The notes beneath the pieces were generated by a model, which worked only from the letters and a program-made list of their open reading frames with translations, searched no databases and was not told where the DNA came from. Below, piece after piece: positions 1 through 7,601 of a stretch of DNA of 11,647 nt (the stretch's first letter is position 1; the number at the start of each line of letters is the position of its first letter). The DNA lies in contig NZ_BAIO01000036.1 in the NCBI RefSeq assembly GCF_000613305.1, positions 1 to 11,647 on the forward strand, given 5' to 3'. The position numbers and the translations under genes are program-made. The DNA comes from Komagataeibacter kakiaceti JCM 25156. GTDB lineage: Bacteria; Pseudomonadota; Alphaproteobacteria; Acetobacterales; Acetobacteraceae.

Positions 1-762
1 CCAGACGGCGGGCCATGGTATCGGCCATGCCGCCTGGGGCGCGCCCTTTTACACGGCCCGATACGGTCACCACCACATCGGGCGCGTGGCGAATGGCCGC
101 ATCCACACGGCGTAGCGCGGCCAGGAAACCCCGATCCTCGCCCAGAGGCAGCGCAGGGATACCGCCCGCCCGTTCCCAGCCCGCAACACTTACGGCAATG
201 CTGGCCCCGGAATGTTCCGTATGCCGTGGCCATGGGTCATGTGGGTCCGGATCGATCAGGTCATGAATACGGTCCAGCAGGGTGGCGTAGGCGCTTTCCG
301 CCGCGTCATCGCGGTGAAGATGCGCGGGAATCAACAGCGCCTCCACCGGGTCAATCACGGCACGGCCACATACCGCGTCGGCCCCCCTGTCAAAGGCGGC
401 GAGTGTGTTCACCAGCCAGTCAGGGGCTGGAGCGCCATCGGCATCGGTCGTGAACAGGAGCCCGCCGGGGCCAGCTATCCCGGCCGCGATCTCCATGGCT
501 TCACGCCGCGCGGTGCTACATGGGCGATGGATGACGGATAGGTACGCATAATAACCGAAACGGGAAACGGCAAACATACGGCATGGTCCCGCACACAATC
601 CGGCGTATTATCAGTACAGTTATTGAGCAGCAGGACCACGTGGGTCAGGCAGGCTTCACGCTGGCTGGCAAGGGCGGACAGGCAGGCATTGATCCGTTCC
701 GCCTCGTTCCGGACGGGAATGGCCACAACGAGTGGGCGGGCACGAAACCAGGCCGGGAGCAT
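1..762 (-). pseudogene. Family 2 glycosyltransferase, 3'-truncated by window edge, one frameshift
   Basis: Probable GT-A fold glycosyltransferase that transfers a sugar from a nucleotide-sugar donor; the acceptor is unknown. The N-terminal part reads VVAIPVRNEAERINACLSAL and VVLLLNNCTDNT, the usual GT2 nucleotide-binding start. After the frame change it continues with FTTDADGAPAPDWL (DXD-like metal site), GRAVIDPVEALLIP, EHSGASIAV and PLGEDRGFLAALRRVDA, so nearly the whole catalytic domain is present. The frame breaks near 516: restoring one base (GTAGCACC to GTAGGCACC, read on the minus strand) gives IAHV-GTARREAMEIAA and joins both halves cleanly. I chose the ATG at 760-762 because AAGGG lies 6 nt upstream; an in-frame ATG at 804 has no good ribosome site. 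From memory, close relatives occur in alphaproteobacterial clusters with PIG-L deacetylases and methyltransferases, but no such neighbour is visible here. The break may be a sequencing error. Confidence 0.75.
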
Positions 763-768
763 GGATGA

Positions 769-774
769 CCCTTT
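769..774 (-). promoter_or_regulatory. Ribosome binding site of the glycosyltransferase
   Basis: Minus-strand AAAGGG ends 6 nt before the ATG at 762. It decides the start in favour of 762 over the upstream in-frame ATG at 804. Confidence 0.5.
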
Positions 775-1024
775 GGTTGGGAACCCCCTGAACGCCCGGT
801 CCATGGCCCGGTTGCATGGGGCAAGGGCAATCCATCGCCGCCGTCATCATGGCGGGATCGCCGCAGCCGCATACAACGTCCCATCCCATGGTTCCGGGGC
901 GGATCGGGCAGCATTCCCTGTGCTCCCCATGGCGGTCCATGTGCTTTCCACAGGCCGCATTACCCCGATGCGCCCCCGCCCCGATACCTACAAACACGCA
1001 TGATGATGGATCAGGGATATGAGG

Positions 1025-1053
1025 CATCATCCTTTTTATTGTAACGGATGATG
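1025..1053. repeat. Perfect 8-bp inverted repeat, 13-nt loop
   Basis: CATCATCC (1025-1032) and GGATGATG (1046-1053) are exact reverse complements around an AT-rich 13-nt spacer. No T-run follows on either strand, so this is more like an operator or a weak hairpin than an intrinsic terminator. It lies at the edge of the AT-rich stretch upstream of the MFS gene. Confidence 0.35.
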
Positions 1054-1446
1054 TATGACAGAAATTGAGCAGACTTATGAAATCATATCGCAGGCCCTAA
1101 TATTCCTGCATGTACCTATTGTGTAGAGAAGTAATTTATTACGCATGGCAGTACCGCATTTATACCATTTTTATGGAATGGCCCTTGCAATAAACTAACG
1201 GTGTTATAACAGGCTGCCAAGGTTCGCTTGCATATCACATCGCCCCCTAATAGCAGAAGAAATCGCCCACTGGCTGAATCATGCCGTGCCGTTTGCGCCA
1301 GCCGACCGGCAACATCACGCCAGCCAGGGCCAAACAGCGAACGATGCGGCCATGGCTGTATCTCCAACCAGACCTGCCCCCGCCAGTTCCGCGTGGTTCA
1401 GGCCATGGCGACATAGGCCGCCACCATAAAACTGAGGACACCTGTC

Positions 1447-2697
1447 TTGCCCATTGCGTTGCTGGCCCTTGCCATCGGGGCGTTCGGCCTCGGCACTACC
1501 GAAACCATCGTCATGGGGCTGCTGCCACAGCTTTCCACCGGGCTGCATGTCTCCATCGCACAGGCGGGGCTGCTGGTGTCGGGCTATGCCATCGGGGTGA
1601 CCATCGCCTCCCCCCTTGTGTCGATCCTGACCAACAGCCTGTCACGGCGCGCGACCCTTCTGCTGACAATGGGCATATTCATTGTGGGCAATGCGTGCAG
1701 CGCCGTGGCACCGGGGTATGGCAGCCTCATGCTGGCGCGGGTGCTGACATCGTTCTCGCACGGGACATTCTATGGCGCGGCTTCCATCATAGCATGTCAG
1801 GTCGTCGCGCCTGACAAACGGGCGCAGGCGCTCTCCCTCGTCTATATCGGGCTGACGCTGGCCATGATCCTGGGCGTGCCGATGGGCACGGTCGTAGCCC
1901 AACTGACATCATGGCGCATGGCGTTCTGGCTGATCTGCGCGGTCGGGGTGCTTGCATGGACCACCATGTGGATATGGATTCCGCAGGACCGGGCCAGCGG
2001 GCCCGCCATTCCATTATCAGCGCAGTTCCGGGCCATGCTGCACCCGCTTGTCGTGACCATGATGCTGGTTTCGCTCTGTACCGCCGCCAGCATGTTTACC
2101 CTGTTCACCTATATTTCCCCCTTCCTGCAGATCCGCACGGGTTTCAGCACGCATATGATCGACGGTATCCTGCTCATGATCGGGGGGGGCCTGTGCCTGG
2201 GCAACCTGCTTGGCGGACGGCTGGCGGACTGGAAGATGCTGCCATCATGCGCGGGGCTGATGGCGGCCGTGGCGGTGGTGCAGATCCTGCTTGTGCCCGG
2301 CAGCCTGCACCCGTGGGTCTGCCTTGCGCTGCTGTTCCTGTGGGGCGTGTTCATCTATGCGCCCATGGCCCCGCTACAGACATATGTGGTCGCCTGCGCG
2401 GGGGCCGCGCCCAACATCGCCGCCGCCATGAACCAGAGTTCCTTTAACTTCGGTAACGCAATTGGCGCATGGGCAGGCAGCTACATGGTGGATACCCACT
2501 GGTCGTATGCCGGGCTGCCGGTCCTGTCCTCATGCTTTGCCTTTATCGGGCTGGGGCTGGTTGGACTGGCGGAATATTATGCCCGGCAACAGGAAAAGCC
2601 CCGTAAAACCACACCACACCCGCTGACCAGCGCCACCCATGCCGTCGTGCCGAAACCACAGGCACGCCAGACCGTCATGAGCCGTGACCAGGTATGA
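1447..2697 (+). CDS. MFS transporter, DHA1 family (AraJ/drug efflux-like)
   Basis: A 416-residue inner-membrane transporter with about 12 hydrophobic segments, the normal size for proton-coupled exporters of the DHA1 branch. The start PIALLALAIGAFGLGTTETI, followed by GLLPQLSTGLHVSIAQAGLLVSGYAIGV, is characteristic of AraJ/CmlA-like exporters. SRRATLLLTMG fills the loop-2 motif position, FSHGTFYGAA is the usual segment-4 motif, and GGRLADW is the second-half loop motif. The substrate cannot be read from sequence. The usable start is TTG at 1447 with GAGGA 8 nt upstream; no in-frame ATG exists before the stop at 1414-1416. Family members usually carry a few more N-terminal residues, and reading from the ATA at 1426 would give KLRTPVLPIALL, so the true start may be a mutated or miscalled ATG. 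No regulator gene is adjacent. It converges on the amidohydrolase gene. Confidence 0.85.
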   Translation: MPIALLALAIGAFGLGTTETIVMGLLPQLSTGLHVSIAQAGLLVSGYAIGVTIASPLVSILTNSLSRRATLLLTMGIFIVGNACSAVAPGYGSLMLARVLTSFSHGTFYGAASIIACQVVAPDKRAQALSLVYIGLTLAMILGVPMGTVVAQLTSWRMAFWLICAVGVLAWTTMWIWIPQDRASGPAIPLSAQFRAMLHPLVVTMMLVSLCTAASMFTLFTYISPFLQIRTGFSTHMIDGILLMIGGGLCLGNLLGGRLADWKMLPSCAGLMAAVAVVQILLVPGSLHPWVCLALLFLWGVFIYAPMAPLQTYVVACAGAAPNIAAAMNQSSFNFGNAIGAWAGSYMVDTHWSYAGLPVLSSCFAFIGLGLVGLAEYYARQQEKPRKTTPHPLTSATHAVVPKPQARQTVMSRDQV

Positions 2698-2723
2698 CGG
2701 CCGTCCTCTGGACAACAGTCGTC

Positions 2724-2796
2724 TGATAAAAAAAGTAAAAGTTTCTGGGTGTCGCCTTTTTTTGAAAGCAGCTTCACCAGAAACTTTCCTATGATT
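2724..2796 (+). repeat. Palindromic repeat, copy A (short form)
   Basis: Short member of a three-copy family. It starts about 27 nt after the MFS stop codon and runs in the MFS direction. The outer arms are AAAGTTTCTGGGTG (2738-2751) and CACCAGAAACTTT (2775-2787), complementary apart from one extra G. About 31 bp in the middle, including the right half of the first inner hairpin and the left half of the second, are absent compared with copy C (7602-7701). It fills most of the 136-bp gap between two convergent genes. Confidence 0.8.
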
Positions 2797-2833
2797 TGCG
2801 AAATATCCCCGGGCAGGCTTAGCAAACAGCCTT

Positions 2834-4189
2834 TTACCGGGGCAGCCGTTGAATCCGTCTGGCTTCCCGCGTATGGGCGCGCAGGATTTCGTTCAGGCCC
2901 GACAGGCAGGGCACGCCATCATCCACCAGAACCTTCCCGTTGACGATGGTCGTGCCCGCCACTGCGGGCGCGCAGCGAAGCCATGCCTCAACCGGGTCGG
3001 TCAAAGCCCCGGCAAGGGCGAATTCAGACATTTTCCAGATAACCAGATCCGCGCAGGCGCCGGGCCGCAAATGACCCAGTTCATCCGTCCGGCCCAGACA
3101 GGCGGCGCCGCCCTGCGTCGCCATGTCCAGCGCATCACGGGCGGACATGGAATGGGGGCCGTTTCTGAAACGCCCCAGAAGCAGCGCCATCCGGGCTTCC
3201 AGCCACATCGAGGCATGATCGGTCGAGGCCGAGCCATCGCACCCAAGCCCCACATGCATGCCCCGCGCGCGCAGGTTCATCGCATCCGCCGCGCCACCGC
3301 CAATCATCATGTTGGAACAGGGGCATTGCACGGTGCACACGCCAGCATGGGCAAGACGGTCAATTTCCCTGTCGGAGGGATAGATGTAATGCGCCACCCA
3401 TGAGCGGGGAGAAGCCCACCCCACCTGTTCAAGATACTCGGTCGGGGTACAGCCGTACACCTCGGCACAGTAAGTATCCTCCTCATGGTCTTCCGCAAGA
3501 TGGGTATGAAGACGCAGGTCATGTTTATCGGCCAGGGCGGCTGATTCGCGCATGATCCGTTCGGATACGCTGAACAGGGAACACGGCGCCAGAGCGACAC
3601 GGTCCATGGCGCCCGGAGCGGGGTCATGAAAGCGGGCGACCAGGCGTTCGCTATCCGCAAGGATCGTATCTTCATCCTGCACGACCGAGGCCGGTGGCAG
3701 GCCGCCATCTTCAACCGAGCGTGTCATTGACCCCCGCGTGGCATGAAAACGGAAGCCGATCTCATGCGCGGCACGGAACTGTGCGTCGATCAGATGGGGT
3801 CTGGGGTGTACATACATGTGATCCATCGAGGTCGTGCACCCGCCCATCAGCAGTTCCACCATGGCGACAAAGGTGGAGAGATAGACGGATTCCTCATCCA
3901 GTCCGGCCCATAGGGGATACAGGCCCTGCAACCACTCAAACAGCGTGCCATTGGTAACCGGGGCATAGGACCGGGTCAGGTTCTGGTACATGTGGTGATG
4001 GGCGTTGATCAGGCCGGGCGTGACAAGCTGGCCATGCGCATCAATGGTTCTGCCGGAAACAGGGGGAGTCTGACCACTTTCGCCCACGGAGTGAATGCGC
4101 CCGTCCTTTATGGCGATCCAGCCACCAGAAATTTCACGGTTGCGATCAACATAAATGTAAGCGTCAGTAATCAGGAGATCAACGGTCAT
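2834..4189 (-). CDS. 8-oxoguanine deaminase-like amidohydrolase
   Basis: Cytosolic metal-dependent deaminase of the TRZ/ATZ amidohydrolase subfamily, most like 8-oxoguanine deaminase, which converts 8-oxoguanine to urate and ammonia. The 451 residues match the usual length. Visible active-site residues are the HxH of INAHHHMY (His64, His66), His230 and Glu233 in HTHLAED, His267 in WVAHYIY, and Asp318 in GLGCDGSAS. The stretches HATRGSMTRS, GGLPP and SVVQDED are typical of the 8-oxoguanine/hydroxyatrazine branch rather than plain guanine deaminase. The ATG at 4189 is preferred because GAGGG lies 7 nt upstream and it opens with the family-like MTVDLLITDAYI; an in-frame ATG at 4261 would add 24 unrelated residues. 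It appears monocistronic, with no purine transporter or xanthine dehydrogenase beside it. Other purine- or triazine-like substrates remain possible. Confidence 0.82.
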   Translation of the reverse strand: MTVDLLITDAYIYVDRNREISGGWIAIKDGRIHSVGESGQTPPVSGRTIDAHGQLVTPGLINAHHHMYQNLTRSYAPVTNGTLFEWLQGLYPLWAGLDEESVYLSTFVAMVELLMGGCTTSMDHMYVHPRPHLIDAQFRAAHEIGFRFHATRGSMTRSVEDGGLPPASVVQDEDTILADSERLVARFHDPAPGAMDRVALAPCSLFSVSERIMRESAALADKHDLRLHTHLAEDHEEDTYCAEVYGCTPTEYLEQVGWASPRSWVAHYIYPSDREIDRLAHAGVCTVQCPCSNMMIGGGAADAMNLRARGMHVGLGCDGSASTDHASMWLEARMALLLGRFRNGPHSMSARDALDMATQGGAACLGRTDELGHLRPGACADLVIWKMSEFALAGALTDPVEAWLRCAPAVAGTTIVNGKVLVDDGVPCLSGLNEILRAHTREARRIQRLPR

Positions 4190-4196
4190 ACGCGTG

Positions 4197-4201
4197 CCCT
4201 C
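4197..4201 (-). promoter_or_regulatory. Ribosome binding site of the amidohydrolase
   Basis: Minus-strand GAGGG with a 7-nt spacer before the ATG at 4189. It supports this start over the longer frame opening at 4261. Confidence 0.6.
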
Positions 4202-4261
4202 GTTCAATACCGGTAGCAAGACGGTTACCGTCCCGTCATGATGAGGCCCTGTACCGGACAT

Positions 4262-4584
4262 GGCGGGTCCGGATCGTCATCGCATGGTATCGAACGGGCA
4301 TTTATGACACTATTTCTATCACCAACTTCGCCAGCAACGCAACGGCCTTCCGGCGACACTTCTTAGTGGGCTATCTGAAACAGTCAGTCCATGAAATGTC
4401 CCGCAAACATAAGTAAGTTTTTGGTGTGAATTTTTTTGGAAAGCTTCAGGGAACGCCGCCTTTTTAAAAAAAAGTCGGCACCCAAAAACTTTTATTTTTA
4501 TTTATCAATCAGTTATTTTAAAATATTTTTTCGTGAAAAATACTATACTTTCGCACACAATATTTCAGCAGTGACAGACTTACG
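4262..4584. other. Intergenic region between amidohydrolase and hxlR-type gene
   Basis: Holds repeat copy B (4405-4500) and a very AT-rich stretch (about 4487-4560) just beyond the 3' end of the regulator. The part at 4262-4404 shows no recognisable gene. A plus-strand frame is open there but has no start codon context and no family resemblance. The promoter of the amidohydrolase gene probably lies here, but I cannot place it. Confidence 0.5.
4405..4500 (-). repeat. Palindromic repeat, copy B (full length, inverted)
   Basis: Full-length copy in the opposite orientation to A and C. Read on the minus strand it has the left arm AAAAGTTTTTGGGTG, a first hairpin GCCGACTTTTT...AAAAAGGCGGC, the link GTTCCCT, a degenerate second hairpin beginning GAAGCTTT, and the right arm CACCAAAAACTT. 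It follows the repaired hxlR-type gene by about 84 nt and is oriented with that gene. Confidence 0.85.
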
Positions 4585-4946
4585 TCAATCGGTGATATTT
4601 CTGTCATGCAGGGCATGGGCGTATTTATCCCCCCACGTCTTGAGCGCCTGAATGACTGGCTTCAGGGTCTTTCCCAGATCGGTCAGGCGTATTCCACATG
4701 CGGTGGCACCTCGGGGAAGACGGTGCGTGACACCAGGCCGTCTGCCTCCAGTTCGCGCAACTGGTTGGTCAGCATCCGCTGCGTGACGTTGGGCAGGCGG
4801 CGGCGCAGTTCGCCGAACCGCAGCACCCCGTCATCGAACAGGTGATACAGGATCAGCGCCTTCCACTTGCCCCCGAACAGTTCGAGCGTGGCTTCCACCG
4901 TGCAGCCGGGGCTGCAGGCCAGCGTGGTGTGACGGATGCGGGGCAT
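4585..4946 (-). pseudogene. HxlR-family winged-helix regulator, frameshifted near its C-terminus
   Basis: Cytosolic DNA-binding repressor or activator of the HxlR/MarR-like type. The readable part holds the family core: [19 protein letters not shown], then [20 protein letters not shown] (recognition helix region) and [12 protein letters not shown] (wing). As read, the frame stops early at 4683, after PPHVEYA. Restoring one base near 4689 (GAATACGCC to GAATACCGCC, minus strand) gives [19 protein letters not shown] and an end at 4585, about 120 residues, the normal size. Cys11 and Cys15 precede the helix-turn-helix, where redox- or electrophile-sensing HxlR proteins such as YodB keep their reactive cysteine. 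AGGA sits 8 nt before the ATG at 4946. It is divergent from the ene-reductase gene by 115 bp and very likely controls it. The shortened form could also be genuine. Confidence 0.8.
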
Positions 4947-4960
4947 GGTATCATTCCTGA

Positions 4961-4968
4961 CACTAGTG
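4961..4968. promoter_or_regulatory. Candidate operator CACTAGTG
   Basis: Perfect 8-bp palindrome 15 nt upstream of the regulator's start codon, inside the divergent control region. HxlR-type proteins bind as dimers to palindromes. The assignment is positional inference only. Confidence 0.3.
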
Positions 4969-4976
4969 GCGGTTTA

Positions 4977-4994
4977 TGTGCGTTCTTGCGCACA
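4977..4994. promoter_or_regulatory. Candidate operator, inverted repeat TGTGCG-N6-CGCACA
   Basis: Perfect 6-bp arms around TTCTTG, roughly in the first half of the 115-bp gap between the divergent hxlR-type and ene-reductase genes. Size and spacing suit a dimeric winged-helix protein. It is the stronger of the two operator candidates, but binding is not shown by sequence. Confidence 0.35.
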
Positions 4995-5061
4995 CCACAG
5001 GCTGGGTCAATGTTTGCATGCGGGCCGGACGGATGGCCTGCATTTGTGAACAAGGTTGATC

Positions 5062-6186
5062 ATGTCTTCATCTTCGTTATTCGGTCCCGTGCGACTGGGC
5101 GACCTGTCGCTGGAAAACCGGATCTTCCTACCGCCGCTGACACGCTGCCGCAGCACCCAGCCCGGCGATATTCCCAACGCGCTGATGGCCGACTATTACG
5201 CGCAGCGCACGCAGGCGGGTTTCCTGATTACCGAAGGCACGCAAATCGAACCCCGTGGGCAGGGTTATGCCTGGACACCGGGCATCTACTCCGCTGAACA
5301 GGTCGCGGGCTGGAAACTGGTCACCGATGCTGTGCATGCAAAACGGCGGCCCATCTTCGCGCAGTTGTGGCACGTAGGCCGCGTGTCCCACCGCGCCCTG
5401 CAACCCGGCCATGAAGCTCCGATCGCCCCATCCGCCGTCGCGGCAACAGGCGTGAACGTGTTTATCCCCACCGGGCCGGGCACGGGAAAGCTGGTGCCAC
5501 CCGACATGCCGCGCGCACTCTCCATCCCCGAAATCCATAAACTGGTGGAGATGTATGCGCAGGCGGCGCGCAACGCACTATCCGCCGGCTTTGATGGGGT
5601 GGAGATCCACGCGGCCAATGGCTACCTGATCAACCAGTTCATCTCCGAACGCGCCAATTTCCGTACCGATGCCTATGGCGGCAGCCTGTCCAACCGCCTG
5701 CGCTTCCTGCGCGAAGTGGTGGAGGCCGTCGCCGCCGTCGTCACGCCCGACAGGATGGGCGTACGGTTTTCCCCACTGTTCGGCACGACCACGGAAGAAC
5801 GCGTCTATCTCGGCCTGCTGGAGGACAATCCGGCGGAGACCTACACGCAGGCCGTGCGCGTGCTGGCGGAAGCCGGCATCGCCTATGTCTCGCTTGCTGA
5901 GGCTGATTGGGACAATGCGCCCGAAATGCCGGACACCTTCCGCGCCAGCGTGCGCGACATCTTTGGCGGTCGCATCCTGTGCGCGGGCCGCTACGACCTG
6001 CACAAGGCACAGCATGTGCTGGGCCATGGCTGGGCGGACATGATCGGCTTTGGCCGGAAGTTCATCGCCAATCCGGACCTGCCCGCGCGGCTGGAACATA
6101 ACTGGCCGCTCAATCCGCTGGACCCGGCGACGATGTATGGCGGCGGCGCGCATGGCTACACCGACTACCCTTTCCATAACCAATAA
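5062..6186 (+). CDS. Old yellow enzyme family ene-reductase (NemA-like)
   Basis: Cytosolic FMN-dependent reductase using NAD(P)H to reduce activated C=C bonds (enals, enones, maleimides, quinone-like electrophiles). The 374 residues form one TIM barrel of the normal family length. Diagnostic parts are LFGPVRLGDLSLENRI at the N-terminus, FAQLWHVGRVSH (flavin-contacting Gln/Trp/His), EIHAANGYLINQF with His183, Asn186 and the proton-donor Tyr188, RTDAYGGSLSNR, and GFGRKFIANPDL, which holds the FMN phosphate. The ATG at 5062 is chosen because AAGG lies 6 nt upstream; a TTG two codons earlier is less likely. It is divergent from an HxlR-type regulator and followed after 16 nt by the aldehyde dehydrogenase, so the two probably share a transcript. 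N-ethylmaleimide reductase is the usual annotation; the physiological substrate is not readable. Confidence 0.9.
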   Translation: MSSSSLFGPVRLGDLSLENRIFLPPLTRCRSTQPGDIPNALMADYYAQRTQAGFLITEGTQIEPRGQGYAWTPGIYSAEQVAGWKLVTDAVHAKRRPIFAQLWHVGRVSHRALQPGHEAPIAPSAVAATGVNVFIPTGPGTGKLVPPDMPRALSIPEIHKLVEMYAQAARNALSAGFDGVEIHAANGYLINQFISERANFRTDAYGGSLSNRLRFLREVVEAVAAVVTPDRMGVRFSPLFGTTTEERVYLGLLEDNPAETYTQAVRVLAEAGIAYVSLAEADWDNAPEMPDTFRASVRDIFGGRILCAGRYDLHKAQHVLGHGWADMIGFGRKFIANPDLPARLEHNWPLNPLDPATMYGGGAHGYTDYPFHNQ

Positions 6187-6202
6187 ACAGGGAAACGGAC
6201 CA

Positions 6203-7573
6203 ATGAGTTTTTACCAGACCCTCAACCCGACCACGGAAACCGTGGAACGCACGTTCGAGCTTCACACCACTGCGCAGATGAAGGCGATTGTCGATCGCGC
6301 GGACCATGTGTGGAAGACCGACTGGAAAAAGCGCGACATCGCCGCCCGCAAGGTCATCATGTCAAAGGCCGCCGACCTGCTGCGTCGCGATCGCGTGGCG
6401 CATGCGCGCCTGATCGCGACCGAAATGGGCAAGGCGCTGCCGGATGCGCTGGAGGAAATCGATATCACCGCCGATATCCTGTCCTTCTATGCCGATGGTG
6501 CGGCAGAATTCCTTGCCCCCACGCACCTGAAGGTCAAGGAAGGCCATGCGAAGATCATCAACCAGCCGCTTGGCCTGATCTACTGCATCGAGCCCTGGAA
6601 CTTCCCCTATTACCAGCTCGCCCGCGTGGCTGGGCCGAACCTGATGGCGGGCAACGTGGTCATCGCCAAGCACGCGCCCAACGTGCCGCAATGCGCGCTG
6701 GCGTTTGAAAAGCTGTTCCACGATGCGGGCGCGCCTGTGGGCGTCTATACCAACATCTTCCTTGATAACGACCAGTCCGCTGAACTGATCAAGGATTTCC
6801 GCATCCGTGGCGTCGCCCTGACGGGCAGCGAACGTGCGGGCCAGACGGTCGCGGCCGAAGCGGGTGCGGCGCTGAAGAAAGACACAATGGAACTGGGCGG
6901 CAGCGACGCCTTCATCGTGCTGGATGATGCGGACCTTGAACTGGCGGTCAAGTGGGCGACGTGGGGCCGGTTTGCCAATAACGGGCAGGTCTGCACGGCG
7001 GCCAAGCGCATGATCGTGCATGAGAAGGTCTATGACGCCTTCCTCGCGGGGCTGAAAAAGGCGATCACACAGTTCCGCATTGGCGATCCTTTGGTCGAGG
7101 GCACGACCCATGGCCCGATGAGCAGCAGGAAGGCACTGGACACCGCACTGGCGCAGACCGACGAAGCGGTCAAGGCGGGTGCGACGCTGGTGGCCGGCGG
7201 CAAGCGGATGGAGCGGGCGGGCTTCTTCATGGAACCGACCATCCTGACCAACGTGTCAAAGGACAACCCGGTCTTCTATCAGGAGATTTTCGGCCCCGTT
7301 GCCGTCGTGCACAAGGTAGCATCGGAACACGAAGCCATCGAACTGGCCAATGATTCCCCCTATGGCCTTGGCGGTTCCGTGTTCTCCCGCGACCTTGGCC
7401 GGGCGGAAAGGGTGGCCGAAGCGGTCGAAACCGGCATGATGTTCATCAACACGGCCACGGCTGCGGCCCCTGAACTGCCCTTTGGCGGGATCAAGAATTC
7501 GGGATTTGGCCGCGAACTGTCGTTCCTCGGCATTGAGGAGTTCATCAACCGTAAGCTGATCCGCGTTGCCTGA
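6203..7573 (+). CDS. Succinate-semialdehyde dehydrogenase (NAD(P)+), Sad/YneI type
   Basis: Cytosolic aldehyde dehydrogenase, most like E. coli Sad (YneI), which oxidises succinate semialdehyde to succinate. The 456 residues match that short subgroup. Visible are PWNFPYYQ and AKHAPN (cofactor side), ALTGSERAG, the general base Glu230 in MELGGSDAF, the nucleophile Cys264 in NNGQVCTAAKR, EIFGPVA, and FGGIKNSGFGREL near the end. The ATG at 6203 follows AGGGAAACGG and lies 16 nt after the ene-reductase stop, indicating one operon. In acetic acid bacteria this reaction can feed succinate into an incomplete TCA cycle, but pairing with an ene-reductase suggests clearance of reactive aldehydes is equally possible. 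Exact substrate and NAD/NADP preference are not determined. Confidence 0.87.
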   Translation: MSFYQTLNPTTETVERTFELHTTAQMKAIVDRADHVWKTDWKKRDIAARKVIMSKAADLLRRDRVAHARLIATEMGKALPDALEEIDITADILSFYADGAAEFLAPTHLKVKEGHAKIINQPLGLIYCIEPWNFPYYQLARVAGPNLMAGNVVIAKHAPNVPQCALAFEKLFHDAGAPVGVYTNIFLDNDQSAELIKDFRIRGVALTGSERAGQTVAAEAGAALKKDTMELGGSDAFIVLDDADLELAVKWATWGRFANNGQVCTAAKRMIVHEKVYDAFLAGLKKAITQFRIGDPLVEGTTHGPMSSRKALDTALAQTDEAVKAGATLVAGGKRMERAGFFMEPTILTNVSKDNPVFYQEIFGPVAVVHKVASEHEAIELANDSPYGLGGSVFSRDLGRAERVAEAVETGMMFINTATAAAPELPFGGIKNSGFGRELSFLGIEEFINRKLIRVA

Positions 7574-7601
7574 CAGGGAGGAACCCTATTTTCCAAGAAG
7601 C

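Larger units (their letters stand above)
763..1446. other. Intergenic region of about 680 bp with no recognisable gene
   Basis: Between the divergent glycosyltransferase and MFS genes I find no reading frame with a recognisable protein or a convincing start. The flanks (763-1010 and 1250-1446) are GC-rich, while about 1015-1235 is clearly AT-rich and is where promoters for both genes would be expected. Small palindromes there include GTAAT-TT-ATTAC (1131-1142) and CCAT-TTTT-ATGG (1165-1176). The GC-rich flanks could be decayed coding sequence, but no frame gives a family signature. I could not pick confident -35/-10 boxes. Confidence 0.5.

Noticed and set aside
656..1030. Minus-strand frame rich in Cys and His that might be a metal-binding protein
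   Set aside because: It runs over the glycosyltransferase start in another frame, has no ribosome site and no recognisable motif spacing. The Cys codons follow from local base composition.
1247..1441. Minus-strand frames upstream of the MFS gene as a possible divergent regulator
   Set aside because: The frames are short, switch repeatedly and show no helix-turn-helix or other motif.
4205..4403. Open plus-strand stretch suggestive of a transposase tail (reads ...RRHFLVGYLKQSV...)
   Set aside because: No start, no DDE or other transposase motif and no terminal repeats. The resemblance is too weak to call an insertion-sequence remnant.
5578..6183. 201-codon minus-strand frame opposite the ene-reductase
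   Set aside because: It is a shadow of the OYE gene with no domain, and it conflicts with the clear plus-strand gene.
6362..7111. 249-codon minus-strand frame opposite the aldehyde dehydrogenase
   Set aside because: The dehydrogenase on the other strand has full family motifs. This frame shows no domain and reflects codon bias.
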